DNA of 64,000 nt, taken from positions 67,671,676 through 67,735,675 of the forward strand of contig CM043969.1 of NCBI GenBank assembly GCA_014529385.2, read 5' to 3'. Positions 20,763-32,888 of this stretch are shown here, in pieces (within the stretch, counting starts at the first letter, position 1; every line of letters begins with the position of its first letter). This DNA comes from Adiantum capillus-veneris. Lineage: Eukaryota > Streptophyta > Polypodiopsida > Polypodiales > Pteridaceae. The position numbers and the translations under genes are program-made. The notes below the pieces were generated by a model, which ran no database searches, had not been told where the DNA came from, and saw nothing but the letters and a program-made list of their open reading frames with translations.

Positions 20763-21744
20763 GGTTTCCATCAAAGGTATGCATGTCTCGTGCTATTTCT
20801 TATTAGTAGGTTATTTTGTGTATTTTGCAGGCACTCTATGCTACAATTTGTTGCACTACATGCTTTGGTGATGTGAAAACCTAAGAAAATTGCAACCTTG
20901 CTATTGCAAACATCGTTGGTTTTGATGATCACATTGGGTGCCTTAGTTAGCAATTCTCCAAGGTTAATGAGAGAGACTCTACCATTCTTGATGGTGTTGA
21001 GAAGGTCTAAAATATTTTCCTTTTGAGCTTCGATGGTATTGGCAAGGAGATTGGATTCCTCTCGCTAAAGAGTCTCCATATAACAAACTCAAAACATGCT
21101 ATAAGAGATTCCTTTGGTGCCTCTTGCTATGGAAATATAGTGAGAGAAACAAATCTAAGAGTGACAAAGACATTAAAAGACTAAGATGGAGAGTCTCAGA
21201 ATGGTGTTGAATGTAGGTGGAGGATGGAGCCAAATTTTATTTATTTATGGCATAGATAGAGCTCTTATACAATCAAGTCATAATCAAACTTAGGGTCTAA
21301 TGGAAAGGACAAGTTACATGTTTATCCTGCACAAGAAAAAACTCCATTGACTCATGTGCTATAAATGAAGCAAGCATATAGCCCACTTGGAAAAAAATCT
21401 TTGGTGCCAATTGTTTGTGTCAAAAGCCAAGCCCTTCCATGCTCTAAAGGTAATGATTCCCATTGAACATGTGTTTGAGCTCCTTTATACATGTAAGCTC
21501 ATCATCAACTTTTAAAATCTTGAGATCACTCCCATGGGTACGTGCATTGCTCAAGCGTGTGTGATTTTGTCTTGGGACTACTCTATCATGAGGAATTGGG
21601 CCATGGTGATTGATACCCCTTGTTGGCAATGGATCCTAACAATTTAGCCATCTAAAGGATAGGGAGAGGGAGTGTGAGAGGAAGTGAGAGTGTGTGACAG
21701 AAGAGAAGCGCAAGCAATAGGGAAGGAGGACAGAAGGGAGGTGT
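20756..21744. other. No recognisable gene
   Basis: Ordinary-composition DNA with only short ORFs (for example 20771-20953 and 21444-21629) lacking recognisable motifs. Confidence 0.4.
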
Positions 21745-21898
<154 letters not shown>

Positions 21899-22139
21899 GC
21901 CGACAAAGAAGGAGAGAGGGTTGTGAGATGTTGCATGCAAAAGATACCAAGTGCAAGAGAGAGTGCATGAGCAAGGAAATTAGTGAGGGGTCTTTAAGGG
22001 GAGAAAACTGCCACATGGTACACATTGCCCATAGTGGATCATTACCACCACGATGTAGGAGACGTGTACTACCGCGACACCAAGCATTGATTAGTGTATG
22101 TCACGTTAACCCACCACATTAGAGTGACAACAATTGTCA

Positions 22140-22398
22140 TTTCATGTGGCGGCTACCACGTGGCCACATGTTTCGATATGGCAATGACAGCCGCATAATA
22201 GCTGCCACGTGGAATGATGTTTGTTTTTGTTCCAACATGGCAAGCCACATCCTTGGGGTGTGCCATTGCAGCATTGGCTTATGCCCCACACCTTGAATCC
22301 ATGTGGCACTAGTTTCCACTTGGCCCACCTTGCCCCGTGGCAATCAACACATGGCACCTTGTGCACCATGGCCGCCATTTGGTTGCCACATGTTTGGG

Positions 22399-22400
<2 letters not shown>
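22140..22400. repeat. CACGTG/CATGTG-rich degenerate repeat island
   Basis: Many short variants of CCACATGG/CCACGTGG recur every 15-40 bases, including two perfect palindromes CCACGTGG (near 22157 and 22205). No gene is recognised around it. Confidence 0.6.

Positions 22401-22429
<29 letters not shown>
22400..22429 (+). repeat. Homopolymer G tract (about 30 G)
   Basis: Uninterrupted G run directly after the CACGTG-rich island; the true length may be affected by sequencing. Confidence 0.9.
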
Positions 22430-22430
<1 letters not shown>

Positions 22431-22583
22431 TCCCAATTTGTTGTTGGTGGGTTGATTGTGGAAGCATGCTCCATGATCACCAACGGCTAGCGTTAGTCTA
22501 TGGAGGGTGAAGCCTTAGCTTAACCATGGTGTTAGGGTTAGGGATATGGAGATTAGGGTTAGGCTATACCAAGTGCACGAGGG

Positions 22584-22585
<2 letters not shown>

Positions 22586-22634
<49 letters not shown>
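22586..22634. repeat. (GA)n microsatellite
   Basis: About 24 GA units. Confidence 0.98.
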
Positions 22635-22637
<3 letters not shown>

Positions 22638-24110
22638 AGACACAATAATAATTCTCAAAGTGTAATTGATTGATTAGGGAATAGCTTCTAATATAAGCTT
22701 AGTGCTTTATAGTCTTGGACCATCTCATCATTTATCTCTTTTTAAGTGGCTAGAGGGAATTCTCATATGGGGCCACAAGTTGGGCTTACCCTAACAATCG
22801 GTCTCTTAAGCCAAACTTGGGGTTTTACAAAGACTTCGTGTCTTTTTGGATTCATATGTTTATGTCATGGTGTACTCCTAAGTTAACATGATTCATCTAC
22901 ATGATACATCATAGCAGTTCTCACCGGATTTAACACTTTACAATTCTCAAATGGATACATCGTGGCAATTCTCAATAGATTCAATGACCATGGTTCAATG
23001 TCCCATGATACATCATAATGGTTCTCTACCTTATTCATCGCTATGGTTCACAAGTGAAACTTAATAGGTTCACTAGTAGTCTTAAGTAGTACAAAAATCA
23101 TTTATTCATTCATTCATATTTGTGTCAAGTGGTCATCATCTTTGTCCTCTTCAGAAGAGCCTTCAGGTCTTTGTCGTCGTTGTCATTTGTTGTTTTTGTT
23201 GTTTAATTCATCTTCATGTTGTCGTCATCTTGTGTTGTTGATGATGATCTTTATACTCCTTTGTCGTTGGTCCATTTTGTTGAGGGTGCGGCCTTCATGG
23301 CCAATCTTGTAATGTATACATACATATCATGTGTAATCCTTGTGTATATACTCATGCACCAGTGCAGGAAGGTCTTACCATTTAAAATGGTAGTGTCTTG
23401 TCCTCGTACATCTTGGGAAGATTGATTTGACATATGTAAAATAAAACATGCCTTTTGATTTCAATAACGATCATTATGCCTTGATCACAACCAAGAAAAA
23501 TGAAATGTGTGTATTCAAAATGAGAGTAATAATCTTTTCCTTTGCCTCAAAACATATCCTGCCATGGGAATGCATTTTTTTGATTGAAACAATAGCATTG
23601 AAAGGTTGATTGTGAGACACCTAGTGCTAATTTGATCCTTTGAGCTTCGTGTGAATGGGCTCTGGCCCACAAAAGACAAGGAAATTTAGGCCTTTGATGA
23701 AATTTAAGGTCCCGTGTGAATTAAAGCTGATGGGCAGTTGGCTATAGGAGGTGCAAATTGCAAATGGGTGTGAACATTAGGCAACAGAGGCTGGGAGATC
23801 TAGTCAATTTGTAGAGATTTGCAAGTGTTGACGAGTTGCGAGGCTAGGGACGAACAATGTGGAATTCAAGGCAAGTCAAAGTAAAGCACACAAGCTCTTC
23901 AATCTCCACAGAAGGAAGGCAGTAGGTCTTTGAGTACCTTGAGCACCTAGGTGCAATAAGTGAAACGGGCGTTGAAGTTAAATGACAGGCTCTTTATTGT
24001 ACGACGACAGCAGCGAGCTACTTCAGGTTCTTGATGAAAATGATGCAGGGCCTGTTAGGCTTTGAGTCTAAGGAGGATGATGGCGGCTGTAAGTCATGGC
24101 GAGAGAGAAG

Positions 24111-24113
<3 letters not shown>
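22635..24113. other. No recognisable gene
   Basis: Contains loose repeats of the type GATACATCATAGCAGTTCTC between 22870 and 23060 (three degenerate copies). No coding motif. Confidence 0.4.

Positions 24114-24180
<67 letters not shown>
24114..24180. repeat. (GA)n microsatellite
   Basis: About 33 uninterrupted GA units. Confidence 0.98.
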
Positions 24181-24183
<3 letters not shown>

Positions 24184-24463
24184 ACATCGATGAAAACAAC
24201 GCTTCGATTATATTTATAAAACAAAAACCTTACAATATATGAAGCTTTTAACCAGTAATTTTAATAATATAAATAAATAAATATATATATATATATTGAT
24301 TTGATCTTTATCATAAATCATACACAATCAAAACAAAAAGCAAAATAAAAAGATTTCAACTGATATGAATTTGATGTAACTCGATGTAAATATATGTGAT
24401 ATATATAAAGAGTAAGTATAGAGATCAATCAACTTATCTCCTTCATTCAATTTATAAATCATA

Positions 24464-24785
24464 TTGAAGACGATGTAAATTTAACATTCTTAACTTTTAA
24501 TCTATTTCTTTTACATAAACCGAATTGCATATGATCCATAAAATACAAATTCAAGAATTATGTAACAAGAAGAATTGAAGACATTGTAATTTCAATATGC
24601 TTAACTTTTACTCTAATTTCTTTTACACAAATCAAATTTCATATGATCCATGAAAAGAAAATCCAAGAATCATACAACAAAAAACTCAACATAATTAACT
24701 CTTGATCTAAGCTCTTTTATGCAAATTGAATTGAATGCGATGCATGAAAGATAAATCAAAGATTCATGACAAGAAGCTTGGCACA
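24464..24785. repeat. ~110-bp tandem repeat, three diverged copies
   Basis: Each copy contains TTAACTTTTA-TCTA-TTCTTTTACA, then CATATGATCCAT-AAA and an AACAAGAAG end. Copies begin near 24464, 24575 and 24683; the third is the most diverged. Confidence 0.75.
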
Positions 24786-24884
24786 AATAGATTTGAAAGT
24801 ATAAAAGCTTATACCTTTTGATGATTTCAATTGAAAATCTATTGAAAATAGTTACCAATTCTTTGTAAGTTAACATTAGCATAA

Positions 24885-25200
24885 GAAAAACTCCACCACT
24901 TGTTGAAGCTAGGGACAACCATAAATGATATTTTTTCTCACGAATTGGGAAACCCTTGATGTGTTTGTACATGGAGAATTTTATTACAAGGCCCACCACT
25001 TGTCCACGCTACAATAATATTTCTCACCATTTAGAAAATCCATGGTATGTTGTATATGGGGGGTTTTGTTCCAAGCTCCACCACTTGTCCAAGCTAGTTC
25101 TATTGAAATATAAGGTAAAAGCAAGCTCCACCATGAATCCAAGCTAGGCTCCATTGGAACTTGGAAAACCACTTGTCCAATCGAGGCTACCTTGAAAGAT
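24885..25200. repeat. Short repeats built on CTCCACCACTTGTCCAAGCT
   Basis: The phrase, with variants, occurs about five times (near 24890, 24990, 25077, 25122 and 25170) at irregular 45-105-bp intervals at the end of the Penelope-like region. Confidence 0.65.
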
Positions 25201-26174
25201 GGAGGGAGGCAAAGATTCACTGCTTATCCAAGTTAGGCTACATAAATAATGTGTGGTTAAATCCAAAGGGCCGCTAAGGAATTGTAAAGAGGTGGTGAAG
25301 AAGCCATAGGGTGTATTAAATTCCCCATATTTAGGGTCAATAATCAAGCAGTTTGGGTAAATGCATTTTAACTCATCAAAAAAGGTTTTGTTATTGAGGC
25401 TCAAAATATCATCCATATATCTATATCTATGTTTAAACAAAGAAAGTTTATGATAGGTTTTTTAATCTTTTAAAGTTTCAAGAAAACACTTGTATTCAAA
25501 ATAGGCTAAGTATAAATTGCACACAAGGGGTGAACACAAAAATACCATAAGGATCCCAGGGATCTGGTTGTAGCATTGGTTACCAAATTGGATAGAACAA
25601 GTATTAATCAGCCAAGTAATGTGATCACTTAGTTTCTTTTAATCAAAATGGAAGTTATGAGAAGAGGTGACTTTTTAAATCCATCTAGCTTTATTTACTA
25701 GAGAGATACAGGTAAAACCTTCTAACCTAGAATCTTTAAATGCTATCCTAATCATTTTCCTCAAAACATTTTTCAATCCATCTTCACCATTACAGGGTAT
25801 GTTCTTGTAACATCGAGTGATGTCTATAGATCCAAGGTGAAAAATCCGATCGGGGAAGTTGAGAGTGACATCAATGAAGTTTTTAACCAGCCAAAAGGGG
25901 TTACTATGTACCTTAAGAAAATTTGAGCAAAGTTTCTGTTTTATTGCACCAACTGTCTCAAATTCCGAAAGGACAAGGTCAAGGCATATCGTAATGTTTT
26001 TAGTAATCTGGGTAAATATACCATTAGAGGCATCATAAATCCAGTGGAACTTATGTTTGCGATGTTTGTAAGTGGGACACAAAACAGAAGTTTGATGGAC
26101 TCAGGTGAGTAACCCAAACTAATAAGGTAAATAGTAATTTTATTAGTAACCTCATAAGGAGAGAGGTTAAGCAT
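25144..26174 (-). pseudogene. Penelope-like reverse transcriptase core
   Basis: Motifs in order on the minus strand are a fingers segment (WIYDASNGIFTQITKNITI, 26040 region); the first catalytic Asp in GSIDITRCYKNIP (codon at 25822-25824); the GIPM...CSPLVCNLYLAYFEYK helix segment (about 25600-25490); and RYMDDILSLNN with the catalytic Asp pair (25413-25408), followed by CIYPNCLIIDP. The DxxxxYxNIP-type palm, the GIPMG-type motif and YxDDIL followed by xxNN are characteristic of Penelope-like RTs rather than of LTR, LINE or group II intron RTs. The frame breaks between 25675 and 25440 and near 26090. Confidence 0.75.
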
Positions 26175-26370
26175 GGTAAATTCTTCACTAGATAAGCAAG
26201 AGTGAGCTGATTTTCATGCAAGGTTTTTGCAAATAAGGATGGGGGTGTTGGAGCTTTTATCTAGACCAACAATAAACCAATTTAGTGCGAGTTTTTGAAA
26301 TTTCGATCCTAATTCTGGGGTGATCTAGGAGCCCTTTGTAGATAGACAATTTTGAGGTAAGAGAGACATT

Positions 26371-27316
26371 TTAAAAGAAACAACGATAAAATAAATTGCT
26401 TAAGTCCAGTAGGATTGTCTTCTCTAGTTGGAGAGCATTGACCAGGTTAGTCAGGCAGCTAAGTAAAGCTGAAACCACCAAGCATGGGTTTTTAGAAAAA
26501 ATAGGGATGTGATTCGATCCTTTTGCCAAAAAACTCTGAATGGTGCAGTTATTAATCACAGTTAGGTCACAAGTACATATATGTTTGCCTAACTCACCAA
26601 AGTCCTTACAAAAAGTATTGTATTTAGTACACGCACAATCAAGGATATTACCATGTCTAAGAAATTTATTGTTGTAGACAAGATTTTTAATTGGTTGTTG
26701 ATAAGTCCAGCCGACTACAACATTGTCTAATAGTTTATGGTTACCAAAAAGTAGTTCAAAGCACTCACAAAATATTGCCTTTGGGGAAAACCAATCCAGA
26801 AGTTTGTTTTGGAATAGAAAATGTATGTAGATAAGTTTTGATGCCGAGGAATTCTGATCTTCGGGAGCTGCTTCCTTCCACATGGGAGAAAAAGTACGTG
26901 CAAAGTATAGAAGGCTACAAGTCAAGGAAGTGGTGATGGGAGTCACTCTGCCTCTTCCTCTAGTAAAGCTGCAAGACTTTCCTCTACTAAAGTTAGAAGA
27001 AGAATTAGGTGTAAGGAAGGAAGTGAGAGAGTTATTGGGGATAGTTACAGAGTTTAGTCTTTTCAAAGAGGGAGAATCATCATCCTCAATGCATGGTTTG
27101 AGCAATGCAATGATGATTTTGACACCTTTGTAGTTGGCATAAGTAGTAAGATAAGTGTCTGGTTCATCAAATTTGAGTTCTTTAAGAATATCCAACATAA
27201 GACCTCTAAAGATGTTAAAAGGAATTTGAGCATAACAAGTTGTTTGGCTTGCCCACCCAACCAAGAGAAAATGAGGGAAAGATGAAGATCCACAGGTTTA
27301 TCTGGAAAAAGTTGTT
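26371..27316 (-). pseudogene. Penelope-like element, region N-terminal to RT
   Basis: A long open frame (297 residues) includes CACTKYNTFCKDFGELGKHI, followed by CTCDLTVINN near its C-terminal third. In Penelope-like proteins such a Cys-containing segment with a DL-x-II-N phrase precedes the RT. The N-terminal part starts close to the copia insertion point; the stretch 27063-27293 continues in another frame. The region between 26174 and 26371 links to the RT with stops. Confidence 0.6.
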
Positions 27317-27321
27317 CTAGA
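27317..27321. repeat. Target site duplication CTAGA (left)
   Basis: Identical to 32884-32888 at the other side of the copia element. Confidence 0.95.
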
Positions 27322-27960
27322 TGTTAAGTATGGAGCCTGATTTACCCTTGTAATTTTCCGTGGTAAAAGCGCACATTTGTAAGGCCCCCATTATGAGGAG
27401 AAGCCATCGTGCGTGAAGAAAAATCACTCACCGGAAACCAAAATTTTCACGGACAAGAATCAGGGGCAACTTTAAAGGCCTTCCGCCCCCGAGACTTTTT
27501 TTTCGCCGGAATATTATGGCCGGACGGCGGCCAGAAAGTGGTCGGAAAACAACCGGTCGGTTGGTCGGTAGCCGTTAGTCAATGGCCGATGGCCGGTGGT
27601 CGGAAGTCAATGGCCGGTGGCCGAATTCAAAAGCGGACTTGTCTTCTCAAGGGCAGCCACACATGGGCGGATTGGAGGGTCCGATTTGGACTTATTCGCA
27701 CAAGGGCGGCTACGCATGGCTGTCTCTCATAAGAGAGGACAGCCCTTTTGGCCTATAAAAGGAGGCCATTTCTACACACATTTCATAGTGTGAAGTTGAT
27801 GCAACAAGGTGAGTGTGAGGTGGTGAGAGTGAAGCAAGGCGGGAGCTCCATTAAGGGTATAATCCCTTTGTAAACTACTTCTTGTTTTGAAGTACTAAAG
27901 CCATTGAGTGGCTGCTTTCCCGTGGACGTAGCCCACATTGGGTGAACCACGTATATCGTG

Positions 27961-28017
<57 letters not shown>

Positions 28018-28101
28018 CTATAATCTCGTGTACATAAATCTGTCTCTCTCCATTAAGTAATCTACTCAATTATCTATTTAGCTACCTCTTATTTCCTAAC
28101 A
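27322..28101 (+). repeat. 5' LTR of copia element D
   Basis: Begins TGTTAAGTATGG and ends TTTCCTAACA. It contains a TATA box (TATAAAA at 27754-27760) about 345 bp from the end and a (CT)25 tract at 27965-28014. It is largely identical to the 3' LTR apart from a few substitutions, the CT length and one hairpin arm. Confidence 0.97.
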
Positions 28102-28103
28102 AC

Positions 28104-28115
28104 TGGTATCAGAGC
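28104..28115 (+). promoter_or_regulatory. Primer-binding site (initiator tRNA-Met)
   Basis: TGGTATCAGAGC, two bases after the 5' LTR. Confidence 0.95.
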
Positions 28116-28174
28116 AAGGTTTGCTCGTAGCTAAATTATCTCAAGGAAAGGATTCCTTGAATTGAGTGGGAGTT

Positions 28175-31100
28175 ATGGCGGAGGAAGGGAAGCTCAAGAT
28201 TGAGAAGTTCAACGGCAAAAACTACCAACATTGGAAGATGCAGATTGAAGACTATCTCTACCAGAAGGACCTCTATTTGCCACTAGGCGGTCTTGCGAAG
28301 AAGCCCGCAACAATGGCAGATGAAGCATGGATTGTCCTTGATCGAAAGGCACTGGGAACAATCCGGTTAAGCTTGGCGTCAACGGTGGCCTTCAATTTTT
28401 TGGAGATGAAGACCACGGAGGACTTGATGAAGTCACTTGACGACTTCTACGAGAAACCATCGGCATCCAATAAGGTATTTCTTATGAAGCGCTTGTTCAA
28501 TCTAAAGATGGCAGAGAATGGTTCAGTTGCAGAACACCTAAATGACTTTAACACAAACATAAGTCAATTTCGATCAGTGAAAATCAATTTCGATGACGAA
28601 GTGCGAGCTCTCCTTATACTATCATCTCTACCGGATAGTTGGGACAGCCTTGTGATGGCTGTAAGTAATTCTATCTCTGGCACAAATACTCTTAAGTTTG
28701 ATGATGTTGTGGGTGTTCTCCTAAGCGAGGAAATGCGAAGGAGAAGCACAGGAGAATCATCAAGTGCTGCACTATCAGTGGAAACAAGAGGAAGGCTTAA
28801 GGAGAGGTTCAAAAACCAAAAGGGTCGTGATCGCTCAAGGCGGAGCAAGTCACGCACAAAGTCAGTTCTTGAATGTTGGAACTGCGGCAAGAAGGGCCAC
28901 GTCAAGAAGGATTGCTGGTCTAAGAAGAAGAAGGAGACAGAGTCTCAAGACAACAAGCCAACATCGGAGGCCAATGTGGCAGGTAAAGTAGAGCAAGATG
29001 CTCTAATTCTCTCATTAGACAATGTGTCTAATTCCTGGATAGTAGATTCCGGGGCTTCATTCCATGCGACACCACACAAGAAACATTTCCAAGACTACAC
29101 CAAAGGTAATTTTGGGTATGTATACTTGGGAGATGATGAAGCTTGTGAGATTGTCGGCAAAGGTACAGTTTCTATCAAAACTGCTAACGGAAATGAATGG
29201 AAGCTTAAAGATATTAGGCATGTTCCTTCTCTTCGCAACAATTTGATCTCTACAGGACAATTGGACAATGAAGGTCACAACATTGCACTCGGAAACAAAC
29301 GGTGGAAGATCTCAAAGGGATCTTTGGTGGTTGTCAAGGGTGAAAAAGTCGGTACACTTTACTTGTGTCCTGTTAGCACGCAACCTTCAGCTTGTGCAGC
29401 AACTATAGAAGTTGACAGTGCGGTGTGGCACTACTGACTTGGGCATATGAGTGCCAAAGGAATGCAAATCCTTCAAACAAAGAAGCTTCTACCAGGTTTG
29501 AAAGAAGTGGACTTAGAGTTCTGTGAAGATTGTGTTTATGGTAAACAAAAGAGGGTAAAATTTCAAAAATCAGGAAATGAAAGAAAAAATAAAAAACTTG
29601 AGTTGGTTCATTCTGATGTTTGGGGTCCTGCAAGTACACCATCACTTGGTGACTCATTGTACTATGTAAAATTCATAGACGATGCGACTAGAAAAACATG
29701 GGTTTATGTCATGAAGAATAAATCCGATGTATTTTCCATATTTCAAAGGTGGAAAGCCTTTGTGGAGAATGAAACAGGTACCAAGGTTAAATGCCTCAGA
29801 TCCGACAATGGAGGCGAATATTGCAGCCAAGCTTTTGAAAGCTTTTGTGCTAGCAATGGCATTCGGAGGCAAAGGACAACCCCAAGGACACCTCAACAAA
29901 ATGGGATTTCGGAAAGGATGAACAGGACAATCATGGAACGAGCACGAAGCATGCGGCTACATGCAGGCCTACCGCTTGAGCTTTGGGCGGAAGCTGTAAG
30001 TACGTCTGTGTACTTAATCAATCGGTCACCCTCAACGGCATTGGATGGGGGGGTTCCAGAAGAGGCATGGACAGGTAAACCGGTGAATTATGCATTTCTC
30101 AAAGTGTTTGGGTGTGAGGCTTTCATGCACATAGATAGAAGCCTAAGATCAAAGTTAGATGCAAAGTCCAAAAAGTGTTTCTTCATTGGCTATGGAGAAG
30201 GAGACTTTGGGTATCGCCTATGGAATCCTGAAGATGGTAAAATCTTAAGGAGTAGGGATGTAATTTTTAACGAACAAAATATGTACAAAGATTACTTGGA
30301 AAGAAAACAAACAAAAGAAACAGGTGATGAGTACATGGAGCTTGAGGACGGTGAAGACTCAAGGACTGCAAACGGTGACAATGTGCAACAACGTCAACCA
30401 AATGAGGAGCCTCAACCTATTCCCTGAAGATCTACAAGAGCAAGTAGACCTCCAGAAAGGTTTGTTCCTTCCTTCAACCATCTCTTGATCTCAGATTCTG
30501 GAGAGCCGGAATCATATGAAGAAGCTATGCAACATGAATCCAAAGAAGAATGGACGAAGAGCATGCAAGTGGAGATGGACTCACTACATCGCAACCAAAC
30601 ATGGGAGTTGGTTGATTTGCCTAAAGGTAAGCGGGCACTTCAAAACAAATGGGTGTACAAGCTAAAGGAAGAAGAAGGTGGGAAGAAAAGGTACAAGTCT
30701 AGGCTTGTGGTAAAAGGTTTTTCTCAAAAGAAAGGTATTGACTTCAATGAAATATTTTCTCCTGTTGTAAAAATGAACTCAATTAGGCTTGTCTTAAGCC
30801 TTGTGGCTGCTCATGATCTAAATCTCGAGCAAATGGATGTAAATACGGCATTCCCTCACGGTGACTTAGAGGAGGAAATCTACATGCTTCAACCAAAGGG
30901 GTATGAAGTAAAAGGTAAGGAGAAAATGGTTTGCAGATTAAAGAAGAGCTTGTATGGTTTAAAGTAAGCATCAAGACAATGGTACTTGAAGTTTGATCGA
31001 TGGATGTTGGATCATGGATTCACAAGATGCAACTCGGATCATTGCGTCTACACGGAGAATTTGGGAGATGGGAAATTCATCATCCTAATGTTGTATGTTG

Positions 31101-32056
31101 ATGACATGTTGATTGCAAGTGATAACATGCAGGACATCAAAGACCTAAAAGAGGAGCTGTCCAAATCTTTTTCAATGAAAGATTTAGGTGCTGCAAAGAG
31201 GATACTTGGTATGAAAATATCAAGGGACAGGACGAAGAAGACAATAAAGCTATCTCAAGAAGATTACATCAAGAAGGTACTAGAAAGGTTTGCAATGCAA
31301 AATGCAAAACCAGTTTCTACACCTTTGGCTGGTCATTTTAAACTAACGAAGGATATGTGTCCAAAGACACAAGAGGAGATAGCCTATATGTCTAAAGTTC
31401 CATATGCTGCAGCGGTAGGTTCTCTAATGTATGCTATGGTCTGGACAAGGCCAGACATTGCACATGCAGTGGGAGTTGTGAGTAGGTTCATGGACAACCC
31501 AGGTAAAGAGCATTGGCAAGCTGTGAAGTGGATACTTAGGTATCTAAAAGGGACAACAACAAATGCTTTGTATTTTGGAGGAACTGATATTTTTCTAGAA
31601 GGGTATGCTGATGCAGATATGGTAGGTGACAAAGATACTCGAAGGAGCACTACTGGCTATGTATTCACGGTTGGAGGCACAACAGTAAGGTGGGTTTCAA
31701 AGCTGCAGAAAGTGGTTTCACTTTCTACCACGGAAGCAGAGTATGTAGCAATGACGGAGGCAAGCAAAGAAATTATGTGGCTTCACAGATTCTTAGAAGA
31801 GCTTGGATTCAAACAAGACAATTGTGTCTTGTACAGTGATAGCCAAAGCGCTATCCATCTTGCGAAGAACTCAGCCTTTCATTCAAGGACAAAGCACATT
31901 GAGGTGAGATATCACTTCATACGCACTCTTTTGGAAGAGGGACAACTAAAGCTAGGAAAGGTGCATACAAGTGAAAATCCTACAGACATGTTTACAAAGG
32001 TGGTCAACAAGGAGAAGTTGAGCTTTTGCTCATCTTCAATCGACATTCAAGGATAA
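28175..32056 (+). pseudogene. Copia gag-pol polyprotein, three in-frame stops
   Basis: One frame runs from ATG 28175 (74 bases after the LTR) to 32056. The nine bases before it are an in-frame GTG stretch, so ATG is preferred. Domains are UBN2-type gag; CCHC knuckle CWNCGKKGHVKKDC (28874-28915); protease VDSGAS (Asp at 29045-29047); pre-integrase H-H-C-C (CEDC...); integrase with HSDVWGP, RSDNGGEY and NGISERMNR (D, D, E present); RT with NKWVYKLK and YVDD (31093-31104); RNase H with the acidic residues in YADADMVGD, TTEAEY and YSDSQSA. Stops are TGA at 29435-29437, TGA at 30425-30427 and TAA at 30965-30967. Each is explicable by one C-to-T change. No frameshift is seen. Confidence 0.95.
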
Positions 32057-32106
32057 GAAGCCAGAATGGAAAGCAGTCACAGGTTTGGTTTGGAGATCAG
32101 TCTCCA

Positions 32107-32116
32107 AGTGGGAGAT
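32107..32116 (+). promoter_or_regulatory. Polypurine tract of copia element D
   Basis: AGTGGGAGAT immediately before the 3' LTR, the usual plus-strand primer. Confidence 0.9.
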
Positions 32117-32883
32117 TGTTAAGTATGGAGCCTGATTTACCCTTGTAATTTTCTGTGGTAAAAGCGCACATTTGTAAGGCCCCCATTATGAGGAGAAGCC
32201 ATCGTGCGTGAAGGAAAATCACTCACCGGAAACCAAAATTTTCACGGACAAGAATCAGGGGCAACTTTAAAGGCCTCGGGGGCGAAGCCCCCGAGACTTT
32301 TTTTTTCGCCGGAATATTATGGCCGGACGGCGGCCGAAAAGTGGTCAGAAAACAACCGATCGGTTGGCCGGTGGCCGGTAGTCAATGGCCGATGGCCGGT
32401 GGCCGGTGGTCGGAAGTCAATGGCCGGTGGCCGAATTCAAAAGCGGACTTGTCTTCTCAAGGGCGGCCACACATGGGCGGATTGGAGGGTCCGATTTGGA
32501 CTTATTCGCACAAGGGCAGCTACACATGGCTGTCTCTCATAAGAGAGGGCAGCCCTTTTGGCCTATAAAAGGAGGCCATTTCTACACACATTTCATAGTG
32601 TGAAGTTGATGCAACAAGGTGAGTGTTAGGTGGTGAGAGTGAAGCAAGGCGGGAGCTCCATTAAGGGTATAATCCCTTTGTAAACTACTTCTTGTTTTGA
32701 AGTACTAAAGCCATTGAGTGGCTGCTTTCCCATGGACGTAGCCCACATTGGGTGAACCACGTATATCGTGTGTACTCTCTCTCTCTCTCTCTCTCTACTC
32801 TATAATCTCGTGTATATAAATCTGTCTCTCTTCATTAAGTAATCTACTCAATTATCTATTTAGCTACGTCTTATTTCCTAACA
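32117..32883 (+). repeat. 3' LTR of copia element D
   Basis: 767 bp, same ends as the 5' LTR; TATA at 32564-32570; only about 11 CT units (32775-32796). It contains a perfect hairpin at 32275-32295 (CTCGGGGGC, loop GAA, GCCCCCGAG) whose left arm is absent from the 5' LTR. Confidence 0.97.
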
Positions 32884-32888
32884 CTAGA
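32884..32888. repeat. Target site duplication CTAGA (right)
   Basis: Matches 27317-27321; both copies directly abut the LTR ends. Confidence 0.95.

Larger units (their letters stand above)
27322..32883 (+). mobile_element. Complete Ty1/copia element (D) inserted in Penelope-like relic
   Basis: Structure is complete: 5' LTR 27322-28101, primer site, a polyprotein in one frame, polypurine tract, 3' LTR 32117-32883, and a 5-bp target duplication. Total 5562 bp. The domain order protease-integrase-RT-RNase H is copia. The integrase and RT resemble the Tnt1/Tork side of the superfamily (inference). Three in-frame stop codons prevent full-length translation, but all catalytic motifs remain. Confidence 0.97.

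Noticed and set aside
26882-27133. Plus-strand ORF of 83 residues
   Set aside because: Shadow of the minus-strand Penelope-like frame, which has the recognisable motifs.
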